Below, piece after piece: positions 44,910 to 54,002 of a stretch of DNA of 64,000 bases. Made by a program: the position numbers and the translations under genes. The notes beneath the pieces are model-generated. The model was not told the origin of the DNA, made no database searches, and saw only the letters and a list, made by a program, of their open reading frames with translations. This stretch comes from Anaerotruncus colihominis. GTDB taxonomy: Bacteria; Bacillota; Clostridia; Oscillospirales; Ruminococcaceae. The stretch's first letter is position 1. Every line of letters starts with the position of its first letter. The stretch is from the NCBI RefSeq assembly GCF_010206195.1, contig NZ_VIQT01000010.1, positions 310,001 through 374,000 on the forward strand, given 5' to 3'.

Positions 44910-47177
44910 CTATGGCTGCGCGGGAGGCTCTGCCGCCACGCATTCGACCGTCACCACGGCGCCTGCTTCCACCATCTCGCCGGCGTCGGGCGACTGTGCT
45001 GAAACAACGCTGTGTGTGCCTTCGATCTGTTCACCCCGGACGCTGATTTTCAGCCCTGAACCAACGATCGTCTGGTTGGCCTCCTGGAGCGTCTTTCCGA
45101 CGACGTCCGGTACCAGAATTAATTCTCCCGCGCCTTCCTCCTCAGTATACAGCACGATGACGCCGTCCTGTGGGATGATTTCGCCCGCAGCCGGGACCTG
45201 TTTAAGCACCTTTGCTCCGTTGCCAATCACACGGAACTTCAGTCCGCGGCGGCGCACCTCATACTCCGCCTCATGCAGATCATAGTTGAGCAGGTAAGGC
45301 GCCTGCGTCTCGGTATTTTCAAGCTCCTCCTTGGTATACTGCGGCTCGATGCCCATGTACGGCAGCGTCTCCGCCAGAATGGAGCCGACAATTGGCGCCG
45401 CGACGGTCGAGCCGAAGGCGTTGTAAATATCGGGGTCGTCAAGCAGCACAAGACACGCCACCTGCGGATCGTCGATCGGCGCGAAGCCGAAAAACGACAA
45501 GGTATTTGGGATACGTCCATCCTCCTTGCGGTCATCGAGCTGTTCAGATGTACCCGTTTTTCCGCCGACACGGTAGCCGGGAATGGCGGCCTGCTTACCG
45601 GATCCGCCTCCGCCTACAACCTGTTCAAGGATCAGCGCCATTTCCCTGGAAACCTCCTTGGAAACGACCTGCCGCTTGACAACCGGTTCCGTATTTGAAA
45701 TGACGTTACCCTCACTGTCGATGATCTGCTTGACGACATACGGCTGCATAAGCTGCCCGCCGTTGATAGCCGCGCAGGCGGCTGTGATCATCTGAATCGG
45801 CGTGACCTTAAACGTCTGACCAAACGAGGAGGACGCCAGATCGTTGACAGAATAGGTCCCATGGTAGATGCTTCCAGCCTCGCCCGGCATATCGATTCCA
45901 GTTGGCTGCGTCAGGCCGAAATTCGCAAAGTTTTCCGCGAAGTTCTGCGCACCCATGCGCTGTCCGATATCGATGAATGCCGGGTTGCAGGAATTCATCA
46001 CGGCGTGCGTCAAATCCTGCGCCCCATGACCGGAGTGATGTCCGGTCCAGTACCAGCAGTGATACTGCGTATCATTGACAGTCACATAGCCCAGGCAGTT
46101 AAAGCCCGACTGCGTTGTTACTGCGCCGCATTCCATCGCCCCGGCTGCTGTCACAATCTTAAAAACCGAGCCGGGCTCATATGGGTCGGAGATTGCATAA
46201 TTGCGCCACAGCGAGTAAAGCGTCTCCATCCGGGCCTGCTGGCGCGCCTTCTGCGACTCCTCCGATTCGTCCTGCGGCAGCGCGGCCAGCTCCTCCTCAA
46301 GCTTCTTGGCGACGTTTTCATCGATGATGTCATACGGATTATTCGGGTCGAAATCCGGCTTGGAGGCCATCGCGAGCACCGCGCCTGTCTTTGGGTCCAT
46401 CACGATGCCAGTCACACGGTTGCGCACGCGATGTTCGGCCAGCGCAATCTCAAGGTTCTTCTCAAGGTAATGCTGAATTGTCTCGTCGATCGTCAGTACA
46501 AGCGAATTGCCATCCTGCGCCTCATACCGCTGGACATACTGCATATCCATGTCAACGCCCGCGCCGTTTTTCATCGACACAACGCGTCCCGGTGTTCCGG
46601 CAAGCGTCTTTTCATAGTACGCCTCAAGCCCATACGCGCCGTGGTTATCATTATTTGCAAAACCGAGCACAGCCGAAGCGAAATTACCATATGGATAATA
46701 ACGGCGGGTGTCCTCCTCGAGGAAAACAACGCCCGTTAACCCGTTTTCACCGACCGCCGCCATCAATGCGTCCGCCTGGTCGTCCTCGACCTTCTCCTTG
46801 ACAACCTCATAATAGGAGCCTTTGCGAGCCAGTTTCTTTTTGACGGTTTCCTTATCCGCGCCAATATATTCCGCCAGCAGATTGATGATAGCCTCCTCTT
46901 TTTCAGGCGTATCAGCCAGCTTTGGCGCAATACAAACCGACGAAACGTCCGCACTGACAGCCAGCTTTTCACCGTTTGTATCGTAGATGACACCGCGTTT
47001 TGCTCCAATGCGTGTTGTGCGCAGCTGATGCTGAAGCGCACGCGCCTGCATCGACTCGCCCTCCACGATCTGGAGCACGAACAGCTGATGCAGCACAACA
47101 CAGAAGCCGAGCACGATCATCGCGACAAGCACGATAACCATGCGGCTTTTCATATGGTAGGTTGGAGACTTTGCCAT
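44910..47177 (-). CDS. spoVD: Class B penicillin-binding protein (SpoVD/FtsI-like)
   Basis: Encodes 755 residues from the ATG at 47177. One N-terminal membrane segment, a dimerization domain, the transpeptidase domain with active serine in PGSVFK, SCN, and KTGT motifs, then two C-terminal PASTA domains (residues about 640-750). It cross-links septal or spore-cortex peptidoglycan. With PASTA domains at this place in the cluster it could be SpoVD or the vegetative PBP2B homologue; only one such gene is present here. Confidence 0.88.
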   Translation of the reverse strand: MAKSPTYHMKSRMVIVLVAMIVLGFCVVLHQLFVLQIVEGESMQARALQHQLRTTRIGAKRGVIYDTNGEKLAVSADVSSVCIAPKLADTPEKEEAIINLLAEYIGADKETVKKKLARKGSYYEVVKEKVEDDQADALMAAVGENGLTGVVFLEEDTRRYYPYGNFASAVLGFANNDNHGAYGLEAYYEKTLAGTPGRVVSMKNGAGVDMDMQYVQRYEAQDGNSLVLTIDETIQHYLEKNLEIALAEHRVRNRVTGIVMDPKTGAVLAMASKPDFDPNNPYDIIDENVAKKLEEELAALPQDESEESQKARQQARMETLYSLWRNYAISDPYEPGSVFKIVTAAGAMECGAVTTQSGFNCLGYVTVNDTQYHCWYWTGHHSGHGAQDLTHAVMNSCNPAFIDIGQRMGAQNFAENFANFGLTQPTGIDMPGEAGSIYHGTYSVNDLASSSFGQTFKVTPIQMITAACAAINGGQLMQPYVVKQIIDSEGNVISNTEPVVKRQVVSKEVSREMALILEQVVGGGGSGKQAAIPGYRVGGKTGTSEQLDDRKEDGRIPNTLSFFGFAPIDDPQVACLVLLDDPDIYNAFGSTVAAPIVGSILAETLPYMGIEPQYTKEELENTETQAPYLLNYDLHEAEYEVRRRGLKFRVIGNGAKVLKQVPAAGEIIPQDGVIVLYTEEEGAGELILVPDVVGKTLQEANQTIVGSGLKISVRGEQIEGTHSVVSAQSPDAGEMVEAGAVVTVECVAAEPPAQP

Positions 47178-47361
47178 TCTTTTATACCGTTCCTTTGCAA
47201 AAGTTGCACCGCCCGCCGCATGGACACAGATACGAAACGCGGCGTTTGCCGTCGAATCCAGGCCAAAATGCGAGGAAAGCAAGAAGCATAGCGGGGTATT
47301 GCCCCTTCGCATCCTTCTTGCTTTTCATGCCATTCTTATATTTATTGGCGCGGCGCCTGTT

Positions 47362-47859
47362 TTAGTCCTCCGGATTTTTGGCGTTGCTGATTGCAACACG
47401 GATGCGATCCATCAGCGACAACCGGGGGGAATCCATCGTCAGCTCAATCTTGTCTCCTTCACTCAAGTCAACATATGTAATCTGGCTTTTATCAATCGAC
47501 ACCATGCCGAGCGCCTGTGTAGCGTATTCCTCCACATTGCGCAGCGAAACCTTCGCGTCAAGCTGCGCGGACAAGCGTGTGTTTTCACTCTGTGCATCCG
47601 CCAGCGCGTTTGTCTGAGCCGCGATCTGTTGGTTCAGCTCCGTCAGCACTGCACGGCTGTAAAGCATAGTCACCACAAACGCGGCTACCAGCGCAAGCAC
47701 CGCCGCTGTCTTGAACGCGGCCACCATACCCGCGCGCGCGCGTGCCTTTGCCGACGACGGCGCAATTGTCAACTCCGGTTTTCTGCTGCGCTGTCTGCGC
47801 GCGCTAAACCGGTTCAGATCATATGCGGCGCCTGAATTTGATGCGTAGCGTACTTGCAT
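47362..47859 (-). CDS. ftsL: Cell division protein FtsL
   Basis: Encodes 165 residues. A basic cytoplasmic part (45 residues), one membrane segment (about 49-68), then a leucine-zipper-like coiled coil (LTELNQQIAAQTNALADAQ) and the ending VEEYATQALGMV. This topology and its position between rsmH and the PBP gene identify FtsL. It bridges FtsQ/DivIB and the septal synthase. Confidence 0.82.
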   Translation of the reverse strand: MQVRYASNSGAAYDLNRFSARRQRSRKPELTIAPSSAKARARAGMVAAFKTAAVLALVAAFVVTMLYSRAVLTELNQQIAAQTNALADAQSENTRLSAQLDAKVSLRNVEEYATQALGMVSIDKSQITYVDLSEGDKIELTMDSPRLSLMDRIRVAISNAKNPED

Positions 47860-47971
47860 GGCCGACCCCTTTCACCCAATCTCTGTGCTGTCTCTTTCTC
47901 TCTGTCTCTTTGAAACGCGCCTGATCTTTTTATCTTTTGGCGCGCCCTGTCCGCCCATGTGCGTGGACGGT

Positions 47972-47998
47972 TTAAGAATCTGCAAATACAGGTTCCTA
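47972..47998. repeat. Shortened relative of the 113 bp inverted-repeat element
   Basis: TTAAGAATCTG is joined through three bases to ATACAGGTTCCTA, that is, the two ends of the element at 57632-57744 with the middle missing. It lies 4 bases past the rsmH stop. Confidence 0.45.
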
Positions 47999-48002
47999 GG
48001 CT

Positions 48003-48938
48003 TTATAGCTTTTCAATAACACGCAGCTTCGCGCTTTTACTTCTGCTGTTGGCGGCAAGCTCCTGCTCCCCGGCTTCAATCGGCTTACGATTAACAAGCC
48101 GCCCGCGCGGCTGATTGCCGCAGACACAAACCGGAAAATCAGGAGGGCAGGTGCATCCCCTGCAAAGCGCCGCAAATCGCTGCTTGACCATACGATCCTC
48201 GAGCGAGTGGAAGGTGATGATCGCCATGCGTCCGCCTGAGCGGAGCCTTTCAAACGCTTCACTGAGAAAATCAGACAGGCTGGAGAGTTCCCCGTTTACC
48301 TCAATGCGAATCGCTTGAAAGACGCGCTTTGCAGGGTTGCCCCCTTCGCGCCGTGCCCTTGCGGGAATCGACGCGCCAATCATTGCCGCCAATTCTGCTG
48401 TCGTTGCAATTGGGCGCTGCGTTCTGGATTTCAAAATATTTTTTGCGATTGCCGGTGCGAATTTTTCCTCGCCGTAATCGCGGAATACGCGGCACAGCTC
48501 CTTGAAGCTGTAGGTGTTGACCACGTCGCGGGCGCTGAGTCCCGTTTTTGTCATGCGCATGTCGAGCGGGGCGTCATGCGCGTAGGAAAATCCGCGCTCC
48601 GGCGTATCAAGCTGGTAGGACGACACGCCTAAATCGAGCAGAATACCATCGACCGCCTCGACACCAAGCCTGTCCAACACCGTGCACAGCTCGGAAAAAT
48701 CGCTCTGCACAACCGTTGCGCAGCCAAACGGCGCAAGCCGTCCGGACGCCACCGCCACAGCATCGGGATCCTTGTCAAGCGCGATCAGCCGGCCGCCGTC
48801 CAAACGTCCTGCGATCGCGCGCGAATGCCCCGCGCCACCGGCCGTGCCGTCGACATAAATGCCGTCCGAGCGGATATTCAACCCCTCCAGACAGGCATCA
48901 AGCAGCACGGGCACATGAGAAAAATGCAGTTCGTCCAT
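48003..48938 (-). CDS. rsmH: 16S rRNA m4C1402 methyltransferase RsmH
   Basis: Encodes 311 residues. SAM-binding and family motifs: HVPVLLDACLEGLNI, YVDGTAGGAGHSRAIA, LDLGVSSYQLDTPERGFSY, FQAIRIEVNGEL and ITFHSLEDRMVKQRF. It methylates the ribosomal decoding site. Start ATG at 48938, 3 bases after the mraZ stop. Confidence 0.95.
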   Translation of the reverse strand: MDELHFSHVPVLLDACLEGLNIRSDGIYVDGTAGGAGHSRAIAGRLDGGRLIALDKDPDAVAVASGRLAPFGCATVVQSDFSELCTVLDRLGVEAVDGILLDLGVSSYQLDTPERGFSYAHDAPLDMRMTKTGLSARDVVNTYSFKELCRVFRDYGEEKFAPAIAKNILKSRTQRPIATTAELAAMIGASIPARARREGGNPAKRVFQAIRIEVNGELSSLSDFLSEAFERLRSGGRMAIITFHSLEDRMVKQRFAALCRGCTCPPDFPVCVCGNQPRGRLVNRKPIEAGEQELAANSRSKSAKLRVIEKL

Positions 48939-48941
48939 AGG

Positions 48942-49361
48942 CTAGAACCCCAAATCGTCCATCGCACCGGCGATGGCTTCTGATGTAAGCAGCTCGTTCT
49001 GCGCCTCCCAGCGCGCCGTATCCCAAATCTCGGCGCGGTTGGAGACGCCCGCGATCGTTACATCGCGTTCAAGCCCCGCATATTCGCGCAGATGCGCTGG
49101 AAGCACGACCCGCCCCTGGCGGTCCGGCTCCACCTCGGCGGCTCCCGCGAAGAAAAAGCGGTTGAGCGGCGCGGATTTGCTGATGGGCAGCTCGCGCAGC
49201 TTGGCCGCAAGACGCTCCCATTCCTCCATCGAATAGACAAACAGGCAGTTATCCAGCCCGCGGGTCACGACGAACCGGTCGCCAAGCTCCTCGCGCAGGC
49301 GCGCCGGGAAGTTGACACGGCCCTTGACGTCGAGGTTATGCGCATATTGGCCCGTCAGCAT
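48942..49361 (-). CDS. mraZ: Transcriptional regulator MraZ
   Basis: Encodes 139 residues, ATG at 49361 with GGGTGAAGGG upstream. Two AbrB-like repeats with the family motifs GQYAHNLDVKGRVNFPARLR and DRQGRVVLPAHLREYAGL. MraZ binds repeats in its own promoter and controls the dcw cluster. The AGTGG repeats at 49410-49439 fit that target. Confidence 0.95.
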   Translation of the reverse strand: MLTGQYAHNLDVKGRVNFPARLREELGDRFVVTRGLDNCLFVYSMEEWERLAAKLRELPISKSAPLNRFFFAGAAEVEPDRQGRVVLPAHLREYAGLERDVTIAGVSNRAEIWDTARWEAQNELLTSEAIAGAMDDLGF

Positions 49362-49409
49362 CCCTTCACCCCCATTGGGAAAATCCTCACCATTTCAATG
49401 GAGTATTCT

Positions 49410-49439
49410 CCACTCTTAACCACTTTTCACCACTTTCGC
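49410..49439 (-). promoter_or_regulatory. MraZ operator: three AGTGG repeats at 10 bp
   Basis: On the minus strand GAAAGTGG, AAAAGTGG and AAGAGTGG follow one another with AGTGG exactly every 10 bases. They begin about 7 bases past the -10 box, covering the transcription start, a position suited to autorepression. Confidence 0.7.
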
Positions 49440-49445
49440 TTCTTT

Positions 49446-49474
49446 ATTATACTTGTCCCTCACCCAAATTGCAA
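49446..49474 (-). promoter_or_regulatory. Promoter of the dcw cluster
   Basis: Minus strand TTGCAA (49469-49474), 17 bases, TATAAT (49446-49451), about 85 bases ahead of the mraZ ATG. No other gene is seen between here and the yebC terminator. Confidence 0.8.
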
Positions 49475-49596
49475 GCACTTTTATTTGCCAAATCAAGGAA
49501 TGCAGCCGGAATCGATCGACCCATCCCTCTATATTCCAACAGCTTGCGCCGCTTTTCGCGGCGAACCGACAGGAGTGCACCGCGCACTGTACGCAT

Positions 49597-49633
49597 AAAA
49601 AAAGCGCGCCGCGGAATAAAAATTCCGCGGCGC
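49597..49633 (-). terminator. Terminator of yebC
   Basis: GCGCCGCGGAAT / ATTCCGCGGCGC with a 4-base loop, then GC and seven T on the minus strand; 64 bases past the yebC stop. Confidence 0.85.
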
Positions 49634-49696
49634 AGCCGGGCATTGTTTTTACTGAAACCTTTTCCCTAAAGGGTCAGAGAAGATTCGGTAGCTTTC

Positions 49697-50440
49697 TTAA
49701 TCCTCGTCCGGCTCCTCAGGCATATCCCAGTTGTGATAGACATTCTGCACGTCGTCGTTTTCCTCAAGAAGATCGAGCAGTTTTTCCATCTTCTGAAGCA
49801 GCGCCTCGTCGTCGATCTTCGACTTGGTCATGGGGATATACTCCGCCTCGGCGGAGTCGTACGTGTACCCCTTCTCCTGTAAAGCGGCCGCGACCTTGGC
49901 CACGTCATTCGGCTCGGTCGTGATGGTGATCATGCCATCCTCATAATTAAAATCAGTCGCGCCTACCTCGAAACAATCGTCCATGACCTTTTCCTCGTCG
50001 ATCTTGTTATCTTCGTTCTCGATGTAGATCATGCCACGCCGCTCAAATAAAAATGACACGCTGCCCGTCTGCCCCAGGTTGCCCCCGCACTTATCAAAAT
50101 AATGGCGCAGATCGCCCGCTGTACGGTTGCGGTTGTCGGTCAGGGTTTCCACGATGAGCGCAACACCCGAAGGGCCGTACCCCTCGTATGTAATCTCCTC
50201 GTAGTCCTCCTTGCCCTCGCCGGCCTTTTTAAGCAAACGTTCGATATTATCATTTGGCACATTGTTGGCCTTCGCTTTGGCAATCAGCGTTGCCAGACGG
50301 CTGTTGTTGTTCGGATCGGGGCCTCCCTCACGCGCCGCGACTGTGATCTCGCGGCCAATCTTCGTAAAAATCTTGGCGCGCTGGCCATCGGTTTTTTCCT
50401 TTTTGCGTTTGATATTCGCCCATTTGGAATGTCCGGACAT
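49697..50440 (-). CDS. yebC: YebC/PmpR family regulator
   Basis: Encodes 247 residues from the ATG at 50440 (AAAGG upstream). It begins MSGHSKWANIKRKKEKTDGQ, followed by GREITVAAREGGPDPNNN and YEGYGPSGVALIVETLTDN, all family landmarks. These proteins act as DNA-binding regulators or, for some members, help ribosomes through polyproline stretches. Length normal; monocistronic with its own terminator. Confidence 0.95.
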   Translation of the reverse strand: MSGHSKWANIKRKKEKTDGQRAKIFTKIGREITVAAREGGPDPNNNSRLATLIAKAKANNVPNDNIERLLKKAGEGKEDYEEITYEGYGPSGVALIVETLTDNRNRTAGDLRHYFDKCGGNLGQTGSVSFLFERRGMIYIENEDNKIDEEKVMDDCFEVGATDFNYEDGMITITTEPNDVAKVAAALQEKGYTYDSAEAEYIPMTKSKIDDEALLQKMEKLLDLLEENDDVQNVYHNWDMPEEPDED

Positions 50441-50512
50441 ATCGTTCAACCTTTCCTCTTTATCAATTCATCGTCAAACGGCACGCTGAAAGCCGCCGGT
50501 TATCATATACCC

Positions 50513-51733
50513 TCACCCCTGTACCGCGCGGCGGCGCAGCATGGAGCCGGGCGGCACGGGGCCTGCGCATGGCAGCTCATACCGGCGCATCGGATGGCAC
50601 GCGCGCTCCACGGGCGCGCCCAGTTCAACGTCGAAAATTTCCTCAATAAACAGCGGGCGCGGCGCCTCCCTCGGAACGAGCAGCTCGGCATGCTCCCCGC
50701 ATGAAAATGCGTTTCGCTCCTGTACAATCAGCCGGCCGCCGGCCCATCCCTCCACGGAAGCGATCACATCCCATCCGCGTACATAACCGCTTGTCTCACA
50801 ATTCTGGCCCGGCATTCCAAAATAAAAGCCCGTGGAATAGCAGCGGTGGCTTACCTTTTCCACCTCGTCAAGCGCCCAGGATGGCGGCCTGTATGCGTCG
50901 GGCGCGGCAAAATAGGCGTCCGCGGCAGCGCGGTAAGCTGCCGTGACACATGCCGTATAGTAGGCCGATTTCGCGCGGCCTTCGATCTTAAACGAAGTTA
51001 TCCCCGCCTCTGCCAGCCGGTCCAGGTGACCGATCATGCACAAATCGTCGGCATTGAGGATATAGCTGCCGCGCTCCTGCTGAACGATGGGAAAATACCG
51101 GCCGGGCCGTTTTTCCTCCACGAGCCGGTAGCTCCAGCGGCACGGCTGGGCACATTCGCCCCGGTTGGCGTCGCGGCCGGTCAGATAGCTGCTGAGCAGG
51201 CACCGTCCGGACACCGACATACACATCGCCCCATGCACAAACGCCTCAAGCTCCAGCTCCGGCGAGGTACGCGCACGGATTACGCCGATCGCCTCCAGAG
51301 ACAGCTCCCGCGCGAGCACAACGCGTGAAGCGCCAAGCCGGTGCAGCTCCTCGGCTGTCCGCCAGTTGACGACGCCGGCCTGCGTTGAAACATGCAGCGC
51401 CATTTTTGGCACAATGCGGCGCGCCGCCATCATCACGCCGATATCGGCGATAATCAACGCATCCACGCCGGCGCAGCGCGCCATCTCAAGAAAATCCGGC
51501 AAACGGTCGGTTTCCTCGTTCGTCGCAAGCGTATTGCAGACAAGATACACTCGCACATCGTTTTCATGCGCATATGCAACTGCCCGCGCAAGCTCCTTTG
51601 GACCAAAGCCCACGGCTGCGGCGCGCATATCAAACTGCGCGCCGCCGAGGTAAACCGCATCCGCGCCGAAGCGCACAGCCGCCTCCAGCCGCTCCCAATC
51701 GCCTGCCGGGGAAAGGATCTCTAAGGTTTGCAA
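50513..51733 (-). CDS. Peptidase U32 family protein (tRNA hydroxylation type)
   Basis: Encodes 406 residues. The U32 signature EAFVHGAMCMSVSGRC, LLSSYLTGRDANRGECAQPC and NADDLCMIGHLDRLAEAGI are clear; the cysteines are those proposed to hold a metal or cluster. Related proteins (TrhP/YegQ type) are needed for prephenate-dependent hydroxylation of tRNA uridine 34, and others were described as collagenases, so substrate is uncertain. It follows mltG by 29 bases, likely in one transcript. Confidence 0.88.
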   Translation of the reverse strand: MQTLEILSPAGDWERLEAAVRFGADAVYLGGAQFDMRAAAVGFGPKELARAVAYAHENDVRVYLVCNTLATNEETDRLPDFLEMARCAGVDALIIADIGVMMAARRIVPKMALHVSTQAGVVNWRTAEELHRLGASRVVLARELSLEAIGVIRARTSPELELEAFVHGAMCMSVSGRCLLSSYLTGRDANRGECAQPCRWSYRLVEEKRPGRYFPIVQQERGSYILNADDLCMIGHLDRLAEAGITSFKIEGRAKSAYYTACVTAAYRAAADAYFAAPDAYRPPSWALDEVEKVSHRCYSTGFYFGMPGQNCETSGYVRGWDVIASVEGWAGGRLIVQERNAFSCGEHAELLVPREAPRPLFIEEIFDVELGAPVERACHPMRRYELPCAGPVPPGSMLRRRAVQG

Positions 51734-51762
51734 GCGGTGATTCTCCTTTTTAACGCCGCCCG

Positions 51763-53427
51763 CTATTCGCCCTCGCCCGGCATGGCAATACCGTGCACGC
51801 CCTCAATGCCTGCGGCTTCAATATTGGCCGCATGTTCTTCAACGGTCGCGGCGTAATAGAACTTGCCCTCCCTGTCCGCCAGGAAGAAGTAGTATTCGGT
51901 ATCCTCCGGATAGATGGCCGCTTTGATAGCGTCCATGCCGGGATTGGAGATCGGGCCGACCGGAAGTCCCGTACAGACATACGTGTTGTATGCATCGTAC
52001 ATCGGCTGATAGTCCGGGTTGGCCGCATCGTCCAGATACGGCTTGATATCATCTTCGACATACATAATTGTAACATCGGACTCAAGCCGCGGGAAGGTAT
52101 CCGGATTGTCCAAACGCTTGTGGAAGATGGACGACACCATCTTCATGTCGGCCGTCTTCGCGGCTTCCTTTTGAATGATAGAGGCGAGCGTAACCGCCTG
52201 GTCAAGCGTCAGGTTCTGGCTTGCCATCTGTGCGCGCAACTCGTCCGTATAGACCATTTCTTCAAAACGGTTGAAGAACTTCTGCACGATGATGCTCGGA
52301 TCCTCATTCTCATAGAAATTATACGTATCCGGGAAGAAATAACCCTCATAGCGGCGATAGCGGTTCGGATCGTCCGGAATGTCCTTCAAAAATTCATACC
52401 GGTCGGAAAAATCGTTGCCATCAAGATAATCGTACAGCTCTTGTTCGCCGCAGACATCGTATTGCTCCATCTTCTTTGCGATATCCGAAAGCGTCATACC
52501 CTCATAGAAAATCAGCGTCAATTCCTGCGGGCCTGTACCGGTGCGGAACACGGTCAGGATTTCATCATAGCCCATATTCATGTTAAGCGTGTATGTGCCC
52601 GGCAGCAGATCCTCCGCGTCGTTTTTAAGCCCCGCGTAAAGCTGGAATGTCAGCGGCTGCGTGATCACGCCGGACTCCTTGAGCAGAGAAGCGATCTGTG
52701 AAAGCGACAGATTCTCCGGCAGTTCAAACGAAATCTCGCCCTCGGGCTTATTGAGCCCAAACAGGTCGCTTGCACTTTGCAGGGCGAACATTGCCAGAAA
52801 TACCGAGACACCCAAGGCGATCAACAAAACAACAAGCGCCTTGAACCAGCGTCCCGCTCCGCCGCCGGACGATCCGTCGTCGTCGTAATCGTCGCCGCCA
52901 GGGCCGCCGTGCGGCGGACCTCCGCCCGCGCCAGCCGGCTGCGGCTCGTAAGCAGCCTTGTCGTTGATATTGACACGAAACGTCCTGTCCCTGCCGCGCG
53001 GCGGCTGGTTGCCGTCGGGATTCTTCCCGCCCGGCTGCGCGTCAGCGCGTTGTATCCGCATGCCGGCTGGCTGCCTTGCGCCCGGCTGAGCGGGACGCTG
53101 CGCATGGCCAGGCGTTATCCCGGACGGCTGCGCAGGACGCTGCGCATGGCCGGGCGTCGTCCCGGACGGCTGCGCGGGGCGCTGCGTATTATGTCCGGCC
53201 GGCGCCGCCTGGGAAACGGCTGGCCGTGCCCCGGGCTGTCCTGCCGGACGCTGCACAGTTGCCGCGGCGGTATGGCTGCGTGCCTGGGCATAACGGCGCT
53301 GGTCATCTTCGTAGTTAAAAGCCGGACGGTGCTGCGGACCTTGGTGAGATCCGGTCTGCTCCGCTTCGCTATCGTCATCCAGCTTGAATTTTCTGATCAA
53401 ATCTTCAAATTCATTCTGATTGTTCAT
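51763..53427 (-). CDS. mltG: Endolytic murein transglycosylase MltG
   Basis: Encodes 554 residues. The first 190 are a disordered Pro/Gln/Gly/Arg-rich cytoplasmic part with a repeated 13-residue unit (RPAQPSGTTPGHA). A membrane segment (about 195-217) and the YceG domain follow; the catalytic Glu is in SIIQKEAAKTADM, and TYVCTGLPVGPISNPGMDAI is the family end motif. It cuts nascent glycan strands outside the membrane. The long repetitive start is unusual; typical MltG is about 340-400 residues. Confidence 0.9.
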   Translation of the reverse strand: MNNQNEFEDLIRKFKLDDDSEAEQTGSHQGPQHRPAFNYEDDQRRYAQARSHTAAATVQRPAGQPGARPAVSQAAPAGHNTQRPAQPSGTTPGHAQRPAQPSGITPGHAQRPAQPGARQPAGMRIQRADAQPGGKNPDGNQPPRGRDRTFRVNINDKAAYEPQPAGAGGGPPHGGPGGDDYDDDGSSGGGAGRWFKALVVLLIALGVSVFLAMFALQSASDLFGLNKPEGEISFELPENLSLSQIASLLKESGVITQPLTFQLYAGLKNDAEDLLPGTYTLNMNMGYDEILTVFRTGTGPQELTLIFYEGMTLSDIAKKMEQYDVCGEQELYDYLDGNDFSDRYEFLKDIPDDPNRYRRYEGYFFPDTYNFYENEDPSIIVQKFFNRFEEMVYTDELRAQMASQNLTLDQAVTLASIIQKEAAKTADMKMVSSIFHKRLDNPDTFPRLESDVTIMYVEDDIKPYLDDAANPDYQPMYDAYNTYVCTGLPVGPISNPGMDAIKAAIYPEDTEYYFFLADREGKFYYAATVEEHAANIEAAGIEGVHGIAMPGEGE

Positions 53428-53483
53428 GCGTCCTCCTTACCCCATCCGGCGCCGGTCGCGCCGTGTCTGGCGGAAAAAAACAA

Positions 53484-53615
53484 TATATACCATGTCCGCA
53501 AAGCGGCATGGTATAATTGGCCGTCAGGGCAGCAGCGGGCTGCGCCCGCGTATCGCCCTGGCCATAACGCCGGTATAATAACCGCTTTGCGGTTATTATA
53601 CCATATATAATACCT
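53484..53615. repeat. Palindromic A-core-B element, single copy upstream of mltG
   Basis: Hairpin A: TATACCATG..CATGGTATA with inner CCGC/GCGG. A conserved core follows with GCGGGC/GCCCGC and GGCC ends (about 53517-53565). Hairpin B: a perfect 14 bp stem GGTATAATAACCGC / GCGGTTATTATACC with a TTT loop (53572-53602). The core is nearly identical to that of the 109 bp units at 60371-60640, but the stems differ. Confidence 0.7.
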
Positions 53616-53787
53616 CAATCCGCCATAATAATCAAATATTTTATAGGCTGGTCATAAAATATTTACAGTCTGCCTGTACACATTTACAAACGATCCTGCC
53701 CATCTGTCGGCTTCAAATTCAATGCACCCATTTCACGCGCCCAACATAGTATAAAACAAATTCATCAATTTGCGAGGTGTCAACAAA

Positions 53788-53937
53788 ATGTGTTATAACA
53801 ATGGTTGCAACATGCAGAACTACTGCGGTAATGGCTGCTTCAACAACTGCTGCGGCGGCTTTGGCGGTTATGGCTACGGCTCCTGGCTCTGGATCATCCT
53901 TATCATTATCATCATCTTTGGTTTTGGCTGCTGCTGA
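53788..53937 (+). CDS. 49-residue Cys/Gly-rich membrane peptide
   Basis: The ATG at 53788 follows GAGGTG by 8 bases. The product has eight Cys, many Asn/Gly/Tyr in the first 31 residues (MCYNNGCNMQNYCGNGCFNN) and a C-terminal membrane segment (SWLWIILIIIIIFGFGCC). It resembles YjcZ-type small sporulation proteins in layout, but with added cysteines. A strong terminator follows 20 bases later, supporting a real one-gene unit. The function is unknown; a spore-envelope role is a guess. Confidence 0.65.
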   Translation: MCYNNGCNMQNYCGNGCFNNCCGGFGGYGYGSWLWIILIIIIIFGFGCC

Positions 53938-53957
53938 CAGTTCTGCGCATCCAAAAT

Positions 53958-53990
53958 GGCGGTCCCGGTCAATCCGGGGCCGCCGTTTTT
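53958..53990 (+). terminator. Terminator of the Cys/Gly-rich peptide gene
   Basis: GGCGGTCCCGG / CCGGGGCCGCC (11 bp, one G-T) with a 5-base loop and five T. Confidence 0.8.
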
Positions 53991-54002
53991 ATGATCTGCC
54001 GG

